From contig NZ_PIRF01000004.1 of assembly GCF_003049705.1 (NCBI RefSeq), positions 186,001-250,000 on the forward strand: 64,000 bases of DNA, read 5' to 3'. Each line of letters opens with the position of its first letter. The first letter of the stretch is position 1. The translations under genes and the position numbers were made by a program. Below, one piece after another: positions 50,259 to 59,137 of the stretch. The notes beneath the pieces are model-generated. The model was given only the letters and a program-made list of their open reading frames with translations, was not told the DNA's origin and did no database searches. Origin of the DNA: Campylobacter concisus. GTDB taxonomy: Bacteria > Campylobacterota > Campylobacteria > Campylobacterales > Campylobacteraceae.

Positions 50259-51811
50259 AAGCCCAGCTTTATCCTGCCAACGCTGCTTCTAGTGCCATTA
50301 CAAAATATCTCAAAGTAAACCTTCCCATCTTTTTGCGAAATTTCTATACAAAGCTCGTCATTTGGCCTTACAAATTTTAAAAATTTCAAATTCTCCACCA
50401 CACACTGATCGCCTATTTCTGCGCCAAGCTCTCTTGCAAATTTAAATACAAAATCAAGCTGCACAAAGCCAGGTAGCAGTGGTAAATTTGGAAAATGCTC
50501 CATAAAAATACTAAGTGCTAGGCTAAGCTTTGTCTTAAATTTATAAACGCCCTCCTCGCTACTTTTCTCCCAAGAAAGCTCCTCACTCTTTTCTAAAAGC
50601 TCTTTAAAATTTGCCTTTAGAAATTTCCCTTGCGCGTTTTTACAAAGTGAGCTAACGATTTTAAAATACCTAACACTATTTTTAAACTCAGGCCTTAAAA
50701 GCTCATTTAGCCTTGCTACAACGCCCTTTTTACCGCTATTTCTAAAGAGCTTCACGCCCTCTTCACTAAGCTCTAAAAGTGCGGCTAGGCGCTTAAATTT
50801 TGGATGCGTATCGCAGTAGCAGTCTTTTAAAAGACCGCTTTCAAGCATCTTATTTTCGATGCTTATTAGATTGACCCTTTTGTCATTTAGCTTGACTATC
50901 CTATCGATCCTACCCTTTAGCGTGAGTCTGTTGCCCTTTATCTCCGCCCAGTCGCTAGTTTGAAAAAACTCGCACCAAGGCGAGCTCACATTTAACGCCT
51001 CGTCCTCGTTTAAAGCAGCTTTTACCTTGCTAAAAAGTAAAAGCTCTTCGCCTAAATTTCTAGCTACTACACCAGTTTCGGTGCTGCCATAGATGTCGAT
51101 GATGCGCGCGCTGCTTAGTTTTGCTATACTAGCTCTTAGCTCACTCTTTAGAGCTGAGCCGGCACAGATGATGTTTTTTAGCCCTGAAATTTCAGCTGCT
51201 CTTGGGCTAGAAACTAGCGTTTGAAGCAAAACTGGGCTTGTTACAAAGCTTAAATTTGAAAGATCAAGCTCAAAGATCGCCTCTGGATAATTTAGCTCCT
51301 TGCTAACGGCCTTTGCACCAGAGATGATGGGTAAAAATACCTTAAAAGTAAGGCCAAACATATGCTGATGCGAAACGCTTGAAAAAAATGTATCGCTTTC
51401 ATTAAATCCAAGTTCTTCTTTTAAAAATAGCCCTTCTTCTATCATCGCACCAAGTCTTTTTGGGATATTTTTGCTATTTCCAGTCGAGCCCGAAGTCTGA
51501 AGAAAAAAAGTAGAATTTAGATTAAATTTTGGCTCCATATTTCTGACTGGAGTCAAAAAATTCTTGAAATTTTCATCATTGATATTAAATTTATCACTAC
51601 TAAAAATAGGCTTTGCAAGCAAAATCGGTCTCACACCGATCGCAAGTGCTCCAAAAAAGGCGACACAAAAGTCAAAAGTTTCACTTAGATGGATCTCTAT
51701 CTCACTCACGCCATACTCTTTTAAATTTGCCCCAAAAATACCAACTTGTGAGTATAAATTTTTATCAATATTAACAAATTTAAACTCTTTTAGACTATTT
51801 TCAAACTCCAT
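50255..51811 (-). CDS. AMP-dependent acyl/aryl-ACP ligase fused to a hot-dog dehydratase
   Basis: 518 aa. Residues 1-390: adenylate-forming ligase with P-loop QTSGSTGNSK (105-114) and IDIYGSTETGVVA, which would activate the starter acid for ACP loading. Residues 430-518: a FabZ/ApeI-type dehydratase domain beginning MEHFPNLPLLPGFVQLD, with the expected active-site His at 439. In E. coli-type aryl-polyene clusters these two activities are separate neighbouring proteins (ApeH and ApeI). It overlaps the COG4648-type gene by 11 bases. Confidence 0.82.
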   Translation of the reverse strand: MEFENSLKEFKFVNIDKNLYSQVGIFGANLKEYGVSEIEIHLSETFDFCVAFFGALAIGVRPILLAKPIFSSDKFNINDENFKNFLTPVRNMEPKFNLNSTFFLQTSGSTGNSKNIPKRLGAMIEEGLFLKEELGFNESDTFFSSVSHQHMFGLTFKVFLPIISGAKAVSKELNYPEAIFELDLSNLSFVTSPVLLQTLVSSPRAAEISGLKNIICAGSALKSELRASIAKLSSARIIDIYGSTETGVVARNLGEELLLFSKVKAALNEDEALNVSSPWCEFFQTSDWAEIKGNRLTLKGRIDRIVKLNDKRVNLISIENKMLESGLLKDCYCDTHPKFKRLAALLELSEEGVKLFRNSGKKGVVARLNELLRPEFKNSVRYFKIVSSLCKNAQGKFLKANFKELLEKSEELSWEKSSEEGVYKFKTKLSLALSIFMEHFPNLPLLPGFVQLDFVFKFARELGAEIGDQCVVENLKFLKFVRPNDELCIEISQKDGKVYFEIFCNGTRSSVGRIKLGL

Positions 51812-52346
51812 TTTTCCTCTTTAAAATAAAAACTTTACGATATAAAATTTCTCCAAAAAACAAAAATCCCATCAAAATATAAGAAACAAAGGAGCAGTAA
51901 ATACTCCAATAAAATTTATTTTCAAAGCACGATAAAATAAATGCTAAAACCGCATTAAATACAAAAAACAAGCACCAAATTTTTGTTAACCCTCTTGTAT
52001 AGCTAACGACCTTTTCATCTATATTTTTCTCTTTTAATCTAGCGATTTTGGTTATAACAGCCTCGCCCTTTAAGCTGTAAAAAAAGATCGCCAAAAAGCC
52101 AAGGCTTACGATACTTGGGTATAAAAGTGCTAAATTTACGCTTCTAAAAATAGCGCAAATGGCGAAAAACATCCCAGCCGCTAAGCAAACCTGTCTTTTT
52201 TTACCACTTTCAAAATAGGCTCTAAGCCCCCAAAGCACACATAAAACACCAAATATCAAAGTGGCGTTTTCTTGCCAAAAAAATAGCACTAAAGGATAAG
52301 CAATGCTTACTAAAATTAGAACTAGGTTTACTATTTTATGCTTCAA
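51801..52346 (-). CDS. COG4648-like polytopic membrane protein
   Basis: 181 aa with five or six hydrophobic helices (about 5-20, 25-42, 55-70, 78-95, 122-142, 147-168), the charged loop LKEKNIDEKVVSYTRGLTK, and the aromatic segment NKFYWSIYCSFVSY. The family is known from aryl-polyene clusters; its role is unknown. It overlaps the second ACP gene by 11 bases. Confidence 0.75.
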   Translation of the reverse strand: MKHKIVNLVLILVSIAYPLVLFFWQENATLIFGVLCVLWGLRAYFESGKKRQVCLAAGMFFAICAIFRSVNLALLYPSIVSLGFLAIFFYSLKGEAVITKIARLKEKNIDEKVVSYTRGLTKIWCLFFVFNAVLAFILSCFENKFYWSIYCSFVSYILMGFLFFGEILYRKVFILKRKNGV

Positions 52347-52581
52347 ATTTCTTTGCTACAGCTTTTACGATATCATCAAGCGTTTTTACGTTTTTAAAAT
52401 CCTCTGGCATCAGCCTATGCCCAGTTTGACGTTTGATGTAATCAATCATGTCAATAGCGTCGATGCTATCGATCTGCAAATCCTCATATATCCTAGTCTC
52501 TGGCTTTATCTTGCTCTCATCTATCTCAAAAAGATCGATCAAGGCTTTCTTTAAAATTTCAAAAATTTCTTTTTCACTCAT
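52336..52581 (-). CDS. Acyl carrier protein (second of the pair)
   Basis: 81 aa, PP-binding fold with the phosphopantetheine Ser in DLQIDSIDAIDMIDYI. The C-terminal helix VKTLDDIVKAVAKKF is typical. It would carry the growing acyl chain in the cluster. Two bases separate it from the upstream ACP; the ATG at 52581 follows GGAAAT-type spacing. Confidence 0.9.
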   Translation of the reverse strand: MSEKEIFEILKKALIDLFEIDESKIKPETRIYEDLQIDSIDAIDMIDYIKRQTGHRLMPEDFKNVKTLDDIVKAVAKKFEA

Positions 52582-52583
52582 AG

Positions 52584-52844
52584 TTATTTCCTATTTTCGT
52601 AAATGTATTTTGCAAGAGAAGATACGCTAAAAAATATCTCTTTTAGATTTGCGCTCTTTGAGTCAAGCACGAGGCCATATTTTTTCTGCACCGCAAGTCC
52701 AAGCTCTAAAGCATCGACGCTATCAAGACCAAGTCCATCATTAAAAAGTGGCGCATTCTCATCAATATCGCTTGGCTTCATATCCTCTAAATTTAAGCTT
52801 GTGATGATCAACTCTTTTATATCATTAACTAGCTCTTTCACCAA
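52584..52844 (-). CDS. Acyl carrier protein (first of the pair)
   Basis: 86 aa. Phosphopantetheine attachment Ser in GLGLDSVDALELGLAV. It differs clearly from the neighbouring ACP, as the two carrier proteins of aryl-polyene clusters do, where one is thought to accept the starter unit and the other the extension chain. It overlaps the acyltransferase gene by 20 bases. Confidence 0.9.
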   Translation of the reverse strand: MVKELVNDIKELIITSLNLEDMKPSDIDENAPLFNDGLGLDSVDALELGLAVQKKYGLVLDSKSANLKEIFFSVSSLAKYIYENRK

Positions 52845-53571
52845 ATTCCTCCTTATAAATTTTACTTATCTCATCATGCATTGCCCTAGCTCTCACGGGG
52901 CTTGGCCTATCCTTTAAAAACATATCAACATCAAAATTTTTCATCTCTTTAAAATGATATTTTATCTTTTCATCTGGTATTTTGTACCATGGTTCATTTT
53001 TTCTAAGGCTTCTTGGGTGCATATTGATACCAATGCATACAATATTTTTAGCGCCTTTTACGCCTATGTAAGCTGCTGCCTTATGAAAAATAATTTCATC
53101 TTTCGTACGTGTGCCTTCTGGGAAAATTAATAAATTTTCACCACCTTTTAAAACATCTACGCTTTTTTGTAAAAATTCCTCGTTATTTGTGTTTGGTATG
53201 TAGTTGCAAGCCCTAATAGCTGCAAATAAAAATATATTTTTGCCAAGCTCACCCTTTACGATGCAGTTTATTCTTTTAAATTTTGAAACCAAGAAGACCA
53301 CATCAAGAAGCGAAGGGTGATTTGCTATAACTAAATTTGATCCGCTATTTAACTCGTTAAACTCAAATTTATAGTCCAGACACCCACAATTTTTAACAAC
53401 TTTTATAAAAAATCCCCAAGAAATTCTAACTAGATCACGGCATAAATTTTGCACAAAATTAAATTTATTTAGCCCCAAAAGTACTACTGGCACAAGCAGT
53501 AAATCTCCACTTATGCAAATAATCGCAAAAAATAAAAAGAAAGATCCGGTTCTTAAAATTTTAAGGCTCAT
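52825..53571 (-). CDS. PlsC-type 1-acyl-glycerol-3-phosphate acyltransferase homologue
   Basis: 248 aa from the ATG at 53571, which overlaps the chain-length-factor gene by 11 bases. A start at 53634 would run 63 bases further into that gene. A hydrophobic N-terminus (about 8-35) anchors it. Acyltransferase motifs: NHPSLLD (HX4D) and FPEGTRTKDE. It would transfer the acyl product, or a fatty acid, to the lipid anchor. Confidence 0.87.
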   Translation of the reverse strand: MSLKILRTGSFFLFFAIICISGDLLLVPVVLLGLNKFNFVQNLCRDLVRISWGFFIKVVKNCGCLDYKFEFNELNSGSNLVIANHPSLLDVVFLVSKFKRINCIVKGELGKNIFLFAAIRACNYIPNTNNEEFLQKSVDVLKGGENLLIFPEGTRTKDEIIFHKAAAYIGVKGAKNIVCIGINMHPRSLRKNEPWYKIPDEKIKYHFKEMKNFDVDMFLKDRPSPVRARAMHDEISKIYKEEFGERAS

Positions 53572-54229
53572 AGCTAAAATTCCAAGATGAAGAATAACTA
53601 CAACTTTGCCAGCTTTTTGATATTTTTGGATCAAAATTTACAATAAAGCTTTTTAATAAATTCCCGCAAATTTCTTTTTCTTTTTTAGCTCTTTTTAGAG
53701 TTAAAACTCTCTCATTTTTTGCCTTTGAGACAATAAGAGCGAGCATAAATGACGGTTTTTTCTCATCAAAATAACTCTGCTTTATCGACTCATGATAGGC
53801 AAGTATTAGCACCTTTTCATATCCGTCATTTAGCCTTAAAAACGCAGCTTGCAGCGCATCTTCGACTGGACTAAAAGAGGAAATGGCTAAAATTTCATTG
53901 TGATTTTTAGCTTCTATACTAAGAAGTGACGAGATAGCATTATGCACCGAAAGTGAAAACGAAGTAGGCGAAACTGGCTCAGCTTTTGCCAGTGTAGTCT
54001 CTAGCTCAAAGCAGCGATTTATCTCTCCTTCATATGAGCTAAAAATAACTGGCATATCAAGCTTATTAAAGCCACTAAGCAAGCTAAAAGCGCACTTTGC
54101 AGCACTACTTAGCCTTCTTCTTTGAATCGGTGGAATTTTTGCTAGATCAAATTCTTTTTTGTATCTAGCCAGATCCTCGCCGACATCGCCATAAGCTATC
54201 GCATCAAAAAAATCAACTTGAAATTTCAT
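53561..54229 (-). CDS. Ketosynthase-like chain-length factor (ketoacyl-synt_2 type)
   Basis: 222 aa, only a partial thiolase fold. The segment SPTSFSLSVHNAISSLLSI is the hallmark of this family, and the catalytic Cys of true ketosynthases is absent. The family pairs with a full ketosynthase in aryl-polyene clusters as chain-length factor. It overlaps the upstream gene by one base (TAATG). Confidence 0.82.
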   Translation of the reverse strand: MKFQVDFFDAIAYGDVGEDLARYKKEFDLAKIPPIQRRRLSSAAKCAFSLLSGFNKLDMPVIFSSYEGEINRCFELETTLAKAEPVSPTSFSLSVHNAISSLLSIEAKNHNEILAISSFSPVEDALQAAFLRLNDGYEKVLILAYHESIKQSYFDEKKPSFMLALIVSKAKNERVLTLKRAKKEKEICGNLLKSFIVNFDPKISKSWQSCSYSSSWNFSYEP

Positions 54230-54645
54230 TATTTCGCGATATCACCTTTTAGAGTAACGCCAGACATCAAAGCACCGCTTCCGCACTGAAACTGAGTTTT
54301 TGAGTTAAATGGCTGTTTTTTGTAATAACCAGTTAGATTTACAACCTTTGTGCCACCTTCTTTTAATGCTCTTTCTTGGAAAGTCTTTAAGGCCGAAAGA
54401 AGTGCGATTTGGCATGCCTCTTCATCACTTTTATTAAAACCATTTGTCTTTTTATTTGATGTTAGGTCTTTTACAATTACCTGTCCGCTATAGCCTGTGC
54501 CAAAGCTTATACTTACATTTGGAAGTAAGAAATTTTTAGCTTTTGGACCATTTAGAAAATCAAGTGAGTGATATTTCACATCATCTCTTGCATTAAGGCT
54601 TGTAGCAAATGCCAAAATGGCAACTAATGAAACTAATTTTTTCAT
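54229..54645 (-). CDS. Secreted cluster protein (annotated elsewhere as excinuclease-A-like)
   Basis: 138 aa with a signal peptide (1-19). The motif ISFGTGYSGQVIVKDLTSNKK-type segment and FQERALKEGGTKVVNLTGYY match small periplasmic proteins recurrent in aryl-polyene clusters. They are often misnamed after UvrA, although no UvrA domain is present. Two cysteines could form a disulfide. Function unknown. Confidence 0.72.
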   Translation of the reverse strand: MKKLVSLVAILAFATSLNARDDVKYHSLDFLNGPKAKNFLLPNVSISFGTGYSGQVIVKDLTSNKKTNGFNKSDEEACQIALLSALKTFQERALKEGGTKVVNLTGYYKKQPFNSKTQFQCGSGALMSGVTLKGDIAK

Positions 54646-54656
54646 ATTTATCCTTT

Positions 54657-55910
54657 TTAAAAAATGTTTTTAACTCTTTTAAATATCAAAGATGTATTTA
54701 CACCACCAAATGCAAAGTTATTGCTCATAACAAAGTCCGTTTTTATCGGAGTTGGCTCTTTTAAATAGTTTAGCTTTGCACACTCGGGATCGATCACGTT
54801 TAAATTTATAGTTGGGAAAAACAGCTCTTCTCTCATCATCATAATAGAGGCGATCGCTTCTAGCCCTCCACAAGCGCCAAGCGTATGGCCAAGATAGCTT
54901 TTAAGCGAGCTAATGGCGATATCCTCTCCAAAAAGCTCGTTTGTAGCGATACTCTCAGCTATGTCGCCATGCTTTGTCGCAGTCGCATGAGCATTTACGT
55001 AACCTACGCTTTTTGGTTCTAGTTTTGCGTCACGAAGAGCTAAGCTCATCGCCGCTCTCATCGTGGCACTTTGTGGTCTAGTGATGTGTGTGCCATCACA
55101 CGTTGAGCCAAAGCCAACGACCTCAGCGTAAATTTTAGCTCCTCTTTTTAATGCACTCTCTTCACTTTCAAGTAACAAAAATCCAGCTCCCTCGCCAAGC
55201 ACCAAGCCATCTCTATCTTTTTCAAACGGCGTTGGGCTCAAATTTGGTGTGCTATTTTTTACACTAGTCGCGTAAAGCTTGTCAAAGACGTATGCCTCGC
55301 TCACACAAAGCTCCTCAGCCCCGCCAGCTAGCATCATATCTATGCTACCATTTTTTATGCTCTCGTATGCGTAGCCAATGGCGTGCGAGCCGCTCGTGCA
55401 GGCCGATGACGTCGGGATTATACGTCCTTTTAGCGAGTAAAAAAGCGCGATATTTGCCGCTGTGGTGTGAGGCATCATTTTTATGTAGGTATTTGCGTTA
55501 AAGCCGCTATCCATGTCCAAAACTAGCTTTGCCATGTCAAGGATAGAGTCTGTACTGCCAGTACTTGAGCCACTTGCCACACCCATTCTGCCATCTTGCA
55601 CACTTGGATCTAAATTTGACTCATTTAACTCATCGCCCTTTAATAACCCAGCATCTTTTAAAGCAAGTCCAGCCGCATGCACACTGTAACACGACACCTT
55701 ACCAAGGCTTCTTAGCTGCTTTCTATCCCACTCTTGCGGATATTTGTAGTCTATAATTGGTGCAGCTAGGCGAGTGTTTAGATCTTTGCAGCTCTCCCAC
55801 TCGCTCATGTATCTCACGGCGTTTTTGCCTTCAAGAAATTTAGCTCTCATCTCCTCCCAGCTGTTGCCAAAAGCACTGACTGCGCCGATACCTGTGACAA
55901 ATACACGCAT
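54657..55910 (-). CDS. Beta-ketoacyl-ACP synthase (FabF-like) of the cluster
   Basis: 417 aa from the ATG at 55910, which overlaps the ketoreductase stop (TAATG) with GGAGG nine bases upstream; a TTG at 55916 is the alternative. Full Cys-His-His active site: SSACTSGSHAIGYA, YVNAHATATKHGD and YLGHTLGACGG. It would condense malonyl-ACP with the growing chain, with the chain-length factor as likely partner. Confidence 0.92.
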   Translation of the reverse strand: MRVFVTGIGAVSAFGNSWEEMRAKFLEGKNAVRYMSEWESCKDLNTRLAAPIIDYKYPQEWDRKQLRSLGKVSCYSVHAAGLALKDAGLLKGDELNESNLDPSVQDGRMGVASGSSTGSTDSILDMAKLVLDMDSGFNANTYIKMMPHTTAANIALFYSLKGRIIPTSSACTSGSHAIGYAYESIKNGSIDMMLAGGAEELCVSEAYVFDKLYATSVKNSTPNLSPTPFEKDRDGLVLGEGAGFLLLESEESALKRGAKIYAEVVGFGSTCDGTHITRPQSATMRAAMSLALRDAKLEPKSVGYVNAHATATKHGDIAESIATNELFGEDIAISSLKSYLGHTLGACGGLEAIASIMMMREELFFPTINLNVIDPECAKLNYLKEPTPIKTDFVMSNNFAFGGVNTSLIFKRVKNIF

Positions 55911-56629
55911 TAGCAAAGTCCTCCATTTACGCCGATAACCTGTCTTGTGATGTAGCTAGCATCACTGCTTAGTAAAAATTTAACCAGCCCTGCCACCTCA
56001 TCTGCTTCGCCAGCTCTTTTTGCAGGTATGGCCTTTAGCACCTCATCTAAGAAGTCGCTATTTAAAATTTCTTCGCTCATATCTGTCTTTATAAGCCCTG
56101 GAGCTACGCAGTTTACTGTTATGCCTCTACTTGCAAGCTCGACTGCAAGGGCTTTGCTAGCTCCTATGATGCCAGCTTTGCTAGCCGAGTAGTTTACCTG
56201 ACCTCTGTTGCCAATAACCCCTGAAACAGAGCTTAATGTCACTATCCTAGCTGGCTTTCTAGCCCTTATCATGGGCATTAGCGCTGGTCTTAGAACGTTG
56301 TAAAAGCCATTTAAATTTACATCTATCACGTCAAACCACTCTTCGTCACTCAGCCCACAAAAGGTATTATCCCTTGTTATGCCAGCGTTTAAAATAATGC
56401 CGTAATAAACGCCATTTGCCTCCATGTCAGCTTCTATCATCTCCTTAGCCGCAGAAGTATCAGCCACGTCAAATGTTAAAAATTTAGCCCCAAGCTCACT
56501 AGCCATCTTTAAAAGCTCATCGCTCTTACTTCTTGCGTGAAGCACCACTTCGTACTCGCTAGCAAGGCGCCTAGCTATGCTAGACCCTATGCCTCTACTT
56601 GATCCGGTTATCAATACTCTCTTACTCAC
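55910..56629 (-). CDS. 3-oxoacyl-ACP reductase (FabG-like)
   Basis: 239 aa short-chain dehydrogenase. NADP-binding TGSSRGIGSSIARRL, NAGITRDNTF, catalytic SSVSGVIGNRGQVNYSASKAG (Ser, Tyr-x3-Lys), and the C-terminal GQVIGVNGG-type ending (RQVIGVNGGLC). It reduces beta-keto intermediates of the cluster. It overlaps the dehydratase gene by eight bases. Confidence 0.93.
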   Translation of the reverse strand: MSKRVLITGSSRGIGSSIARRLASEYEVVLHARSKSDELLKMASELGAKFLTFDVADTSAAKEMIEADMEANGVYYGIILNAGITRDNTFCGLSDEEWFDVIDVNLNGFYNVLRPALMPMIRARKPARIVTLSSVSGVIGNRGQVNYSASKAGIIGASKALAVELASRGITVNCVAPGLIKTDMSEEILNSDFLDEVLKAIPAKRAGEADEVAGLVKFLLSSDASYITRQVIGVNGGLC

Positions 56630-57065
56630 TAAGTGCCTTTTTTACAAATTCTTCATCAGGGCTCATTACGTTTAAAACCGCCCTTGCGCCAGGCTCGCCA
56701 TTTACAAAAAGCTCACTGTCATAAACGCCAAATCCACTCTCATCTTGGATCGAGCACTTTGAGACGATCACTATCTCATCACCTACTTTAAAATATGGCC
56801 TAAAAATTTCAAATTTTCTACTGCCTAGCAAAAAGCCAAATATCGCCTTCTCGCCCCTTAGCTCACGCATCTTTGAGTCATAAATACCAAGGCTTTGAGC
56901 CATCATCTCAATCGCTTTTTGCATGTAAAATTTCCCATCCTCCAAAAATGGAGTTTGCTCATTTATCACGCTTCTTACTTTGATACTCTCACAAGGTGTA
57001 AATTCTAAAATTTCATTGATCAGGGTTATGGCGCTACTGTGCGGCAAATAATCACTTATCATCAT
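56622..57065 (-). CDS. Hot-dog 3-hydroxyacyl-ACP dehydratase (ApeP-like)
   Basis: 147 aa. The N-terminal YLPHSSAITLINEILEF is typical of the stand-alone aryl-polyene dehydratase family. The long central helix starts MQKAIEMMAQSLGIY. It would dehydrate beta-hydroxyacyl-ACP to keep double bonds in the chain. It overlaps the upstream ketosynthase gene by four bases (ATGA). Confidence 0.85.
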   Translation of the reverse strand: MMISDYLPHSSAITLINEILEFTPCESIKVRSVINEQTPFLEDGKFYMQKAIEMMAQSLGIYDSKMRELRGEKAIFGFLLGSRKFEIFRPYFKVGDEIVIVSKCSIQDESGFGVYDSELFVNGEPGARAVLNVMSPDEEFVKKALSE

Positions 57066-58231
57066 CTCACTCTTTTAAATATTATCGCGGCGTTATCTCC
57101 GCCAAAGGCAAAAGATAGTGACATCGCTGTTTTTACGTCGAATTTCGTGCCACTTTTTACTAAATTTATAGCTTCCAAACTCTCGTCATATGCTCCGTCG
57201 TAAACATGCGGTAGCAAGGCGCTATTTTCTTGCATGCAAAGCATCACGCAAATGGCGCTCTCGATGGCTCCAGCAGCTCCTAGCGTATGTCCGATTTGCG
57301 GCTTTAACGAGCTAGCATATGCGGAGCCAAGCGTTAAATTTACAGCTTTTGCCTCCATTTTGTCATTTGCTTGCGTGCCGGTGCCATGCAAATTTACATA
57401 GTCTACGCCTCTCATGTCAGCTTTTTTTAAAGCTTCTTCTATACAACAAATTGCCATTTTGGCACTAAAATCAGGCTGAGTCATATGAAAAGCGTCGCAG
57501 TTTGAGGCCGAGCCAGCGACCACGACGTTTGAAATTTCATCACGGCTCAGCAAAAACAGCCCAGCTCCCTCGCCTATATTTATGCCCTCTCTGTTTTTAG
57601 AAAAGGGTTCGCTTGGTTTTTGGCTTAAAATGCTAAGTGAGTTAAAGCCATTTATGGTTAAGGTGTTTAAACTATCGACACCGCCGCATATAACCGCATC
57701 GCAAATATCACTTTTTATTAGTCTTTGTGCCTCAATAATCGCCTTAACACCAGAAGTACAGGCAGTTGAAACGCAAAAACTTGGACCTTCTAGTCCATAA
57801 AATTCGCTCACAAATTCGGTCACATTTGCAAGACAGTTTCTGTCTATACCAAACTTACTTTTATCAAAAATTTCAGTTCTTATATACTCTTTAAAAGTCC
57901 AAAAATTTTCTTCAATTCCACTCGTTGTAGTGCCCAAAACAACACCTACACGGCTCTTACTAAATTTCCTGATAGCCTTTTTGACCTCATCATCTAACTC
58001 GAGAAGTGTATTTAAAAGTAAAGCATTGGTTCTTGTTTTAAAGTGTTCTTTTGTGTTCTTGGCAAACTCTGGTAGTGCCTTATCAAATTTTGCAACTAAA
58101 AATTTATTCTCAGGATGAAACTCACTGCTAAGGCCTAGAAATCTCTTTCCGCTTAAAAGCGAACTTAAATTCTCATCACTGCTGCTCCCTGCTGCACTGA
58201 TAATGGCTGGTTTGCTAACGTAGATCAACAC
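57062..58231 (-). CDS. Second beta-ketoacyl-ACP synthase of the cluster
   Basis: 389 aa, thiolase fold with complete catalytic triad: VSTACTSGVKAI (Cys), NLHGTGTQANDK and QIGHTLGAAGAIE (both His). It is more divergent from FabF than the downstream ketosynthase. The start ATG overlaps the lipoprotein gene by 17 bases. Two complete ketosynthases plus one chain-length factor match the aryl-polyene type. Confidence 0.9.
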   Translation of the reverse strand: MLIYVSKPAIISAAGSSSDENLSSLLSGKRFLGLSSEFHPENKFLVAKFDKALPEFAKNTKEHFKTRTNALLLNTLLELDDEVKKAIRKFSKSRVGVVLGTTTSGIEENFWTFKEYIRTEIFDKSKFGIDRNCLANVTEFVSEFYGLEGPSFCVSTACTSGVKAIIEAQRLIKSDICDAVICGGVDSLNTLTINGFNSLSILSQKPSEPFSKNREGINIGEGAGLFLLSRDEISNVVVAGSASNCDAFHMTQPDFSAKMAICCIEEALKKADMRGVDYVNLHGTGTQANDKMEAKAVNLTLGSAYASSLKPQIGHTLGAAGAIESAICVMLCMQENSALLPHVYDGAYDESLEAINLVKSGTKFDVKTAMSLSFAFGGDNAAIIFKRVR

Positions 58232-58592
58232 TTTCTACCTCATAATATTGATCATCTATCATAAATTTTTGCTCGCTTTTTTCATCTTTTATCATCTCTA
58301 GCACTTTTATAAAAAGTTCATTGTAGGCGCTATTTGGTGGCAAAAAACCTAAATTTTTAAAGCTACCATCTTTTAAAACTCGCCTAGCTTCTGGCGCGCC
58401 AAGTACATTTACAAGGCTAAATTTATACTCATTCTTGCTATTTTGCACGTAAAGCAAAAGTAGACCTTTTGATGAACTTACCTTAAATGTTTTCAAGTCA
58501 AAATCTGCCATCTGTGGTGCATCAAATTTCTTTGCGCATCCAAGAGCAAAAAGCGAAATAGCAAGGATTATGACTATTTTTTTTATAAGCAA
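58215..58592 (-). CDS. Small lipoprotein of the APE-like cluster
   Basis: 125 aa. Lipoprotein signal with lipobox LFALGC (Cys at 19), then a soluble domain (LLLYVQNSKNEYKFSLVNVLGAPEARR). The family is a frequent member of aryl-polyene clusters, with unproven function. It overlaps the ketosynthase gene by 17 bases and follows the PPTase by 23. Confidence 0.8.
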   Translation of the reverse strand: MLIKKIVIILAISLFALGCAKKFDAPQMADFDLKTFKVSSSKGLLLLYVQNSKNEYKFSLVNVLGAPEARRVLKDGSFKNLGFLPPNSAYNELFIKVLEMIKDEKSEQKFMIDDQYYEVESVDLR

Positions 58593-58615
58593 TCTTTACC
58601 TTTTAATGTTAAAAA

Positions 58616-59137
58616 TTACAAAAGTTTAATAATTATATCTTTGCATTGCTTAAATGCAAGGCAAATAATAAATGAATTGTTAATAATTAAGTATTTTTTT
58701 GCCATTTCATCGTAGCTGGTAGTACCAAGATCGCTAAACGATAAATTTTTAAGCTTTAAAATTGCCTCTTTTGCAGTATAAATTTCATAAAATTTTTGCA
58801 TTTTGTCTTTTGCATTTGCTAAAATTTTGCTCTCATCTTTTGTAAAGCAAAAGCTAGCTATAGCGTCAAAATTTCTCTGCTTTAGCTCTTCTACATCAAC
58901 TCCGATCTTTTCTTTTGAAATGGCTAAAACTGCGATATTTTCTTTATGAGAAAGACAGATTTTACCTCGCATCTTTGCTTTAAATTTTAAGTAGCGAGAT
59001 ATTTTAAATGAGTTTTGTTTTATTAAATTTGGGTATTTTTTTACTCTTCTGCGATCTTTTTTATCTAGCATTTTTGGGCTAAATTTCTCACCGCAAAAGC
59101 TGATAAAAAGATGAATTTCACCCCTTTTTATAGGCAT
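58616..59137 (-). CDS. 4'-phosphopantetheinyl transferase (Sfp type)
   Basis: 173 aa. Attaches phosphopantetheine to ACPs, presumably the cluster's own pair. Sfp-type motifs: KIGVDVEEL (Mg-binding G-V-D-x-E) and FYEIYTAKEAILK (KEA signature). The visible part is near the normal catalytic size. It overlaps the 226-aa gene by 20 bases and is part of the same operon. Confidence 0.87.
   Translation of the reverse strand: MPIKRGEIHLFISFCGEKFSPKMLDKKDRRRVKKYPNLIKQNSFKISRYLKFKAKMRGKICLSHKENIAVLAISKEKIGVDVEELKQRNFDAIASFCFTKDESKILANAKDKMQKFYEIYTAKEAILKLKNLSFSDLGTTSYDEMAKKYLIINNSFIICLAFKQCKDIIIKLL

Noticed and set aside
53572-53634. Longer start of the PlsC-type acyltransferase
   Set aside because: It would overlap the chain-length-factor gene by 74 bases; the ATG at 53571 gives the overlap typical of the operon.
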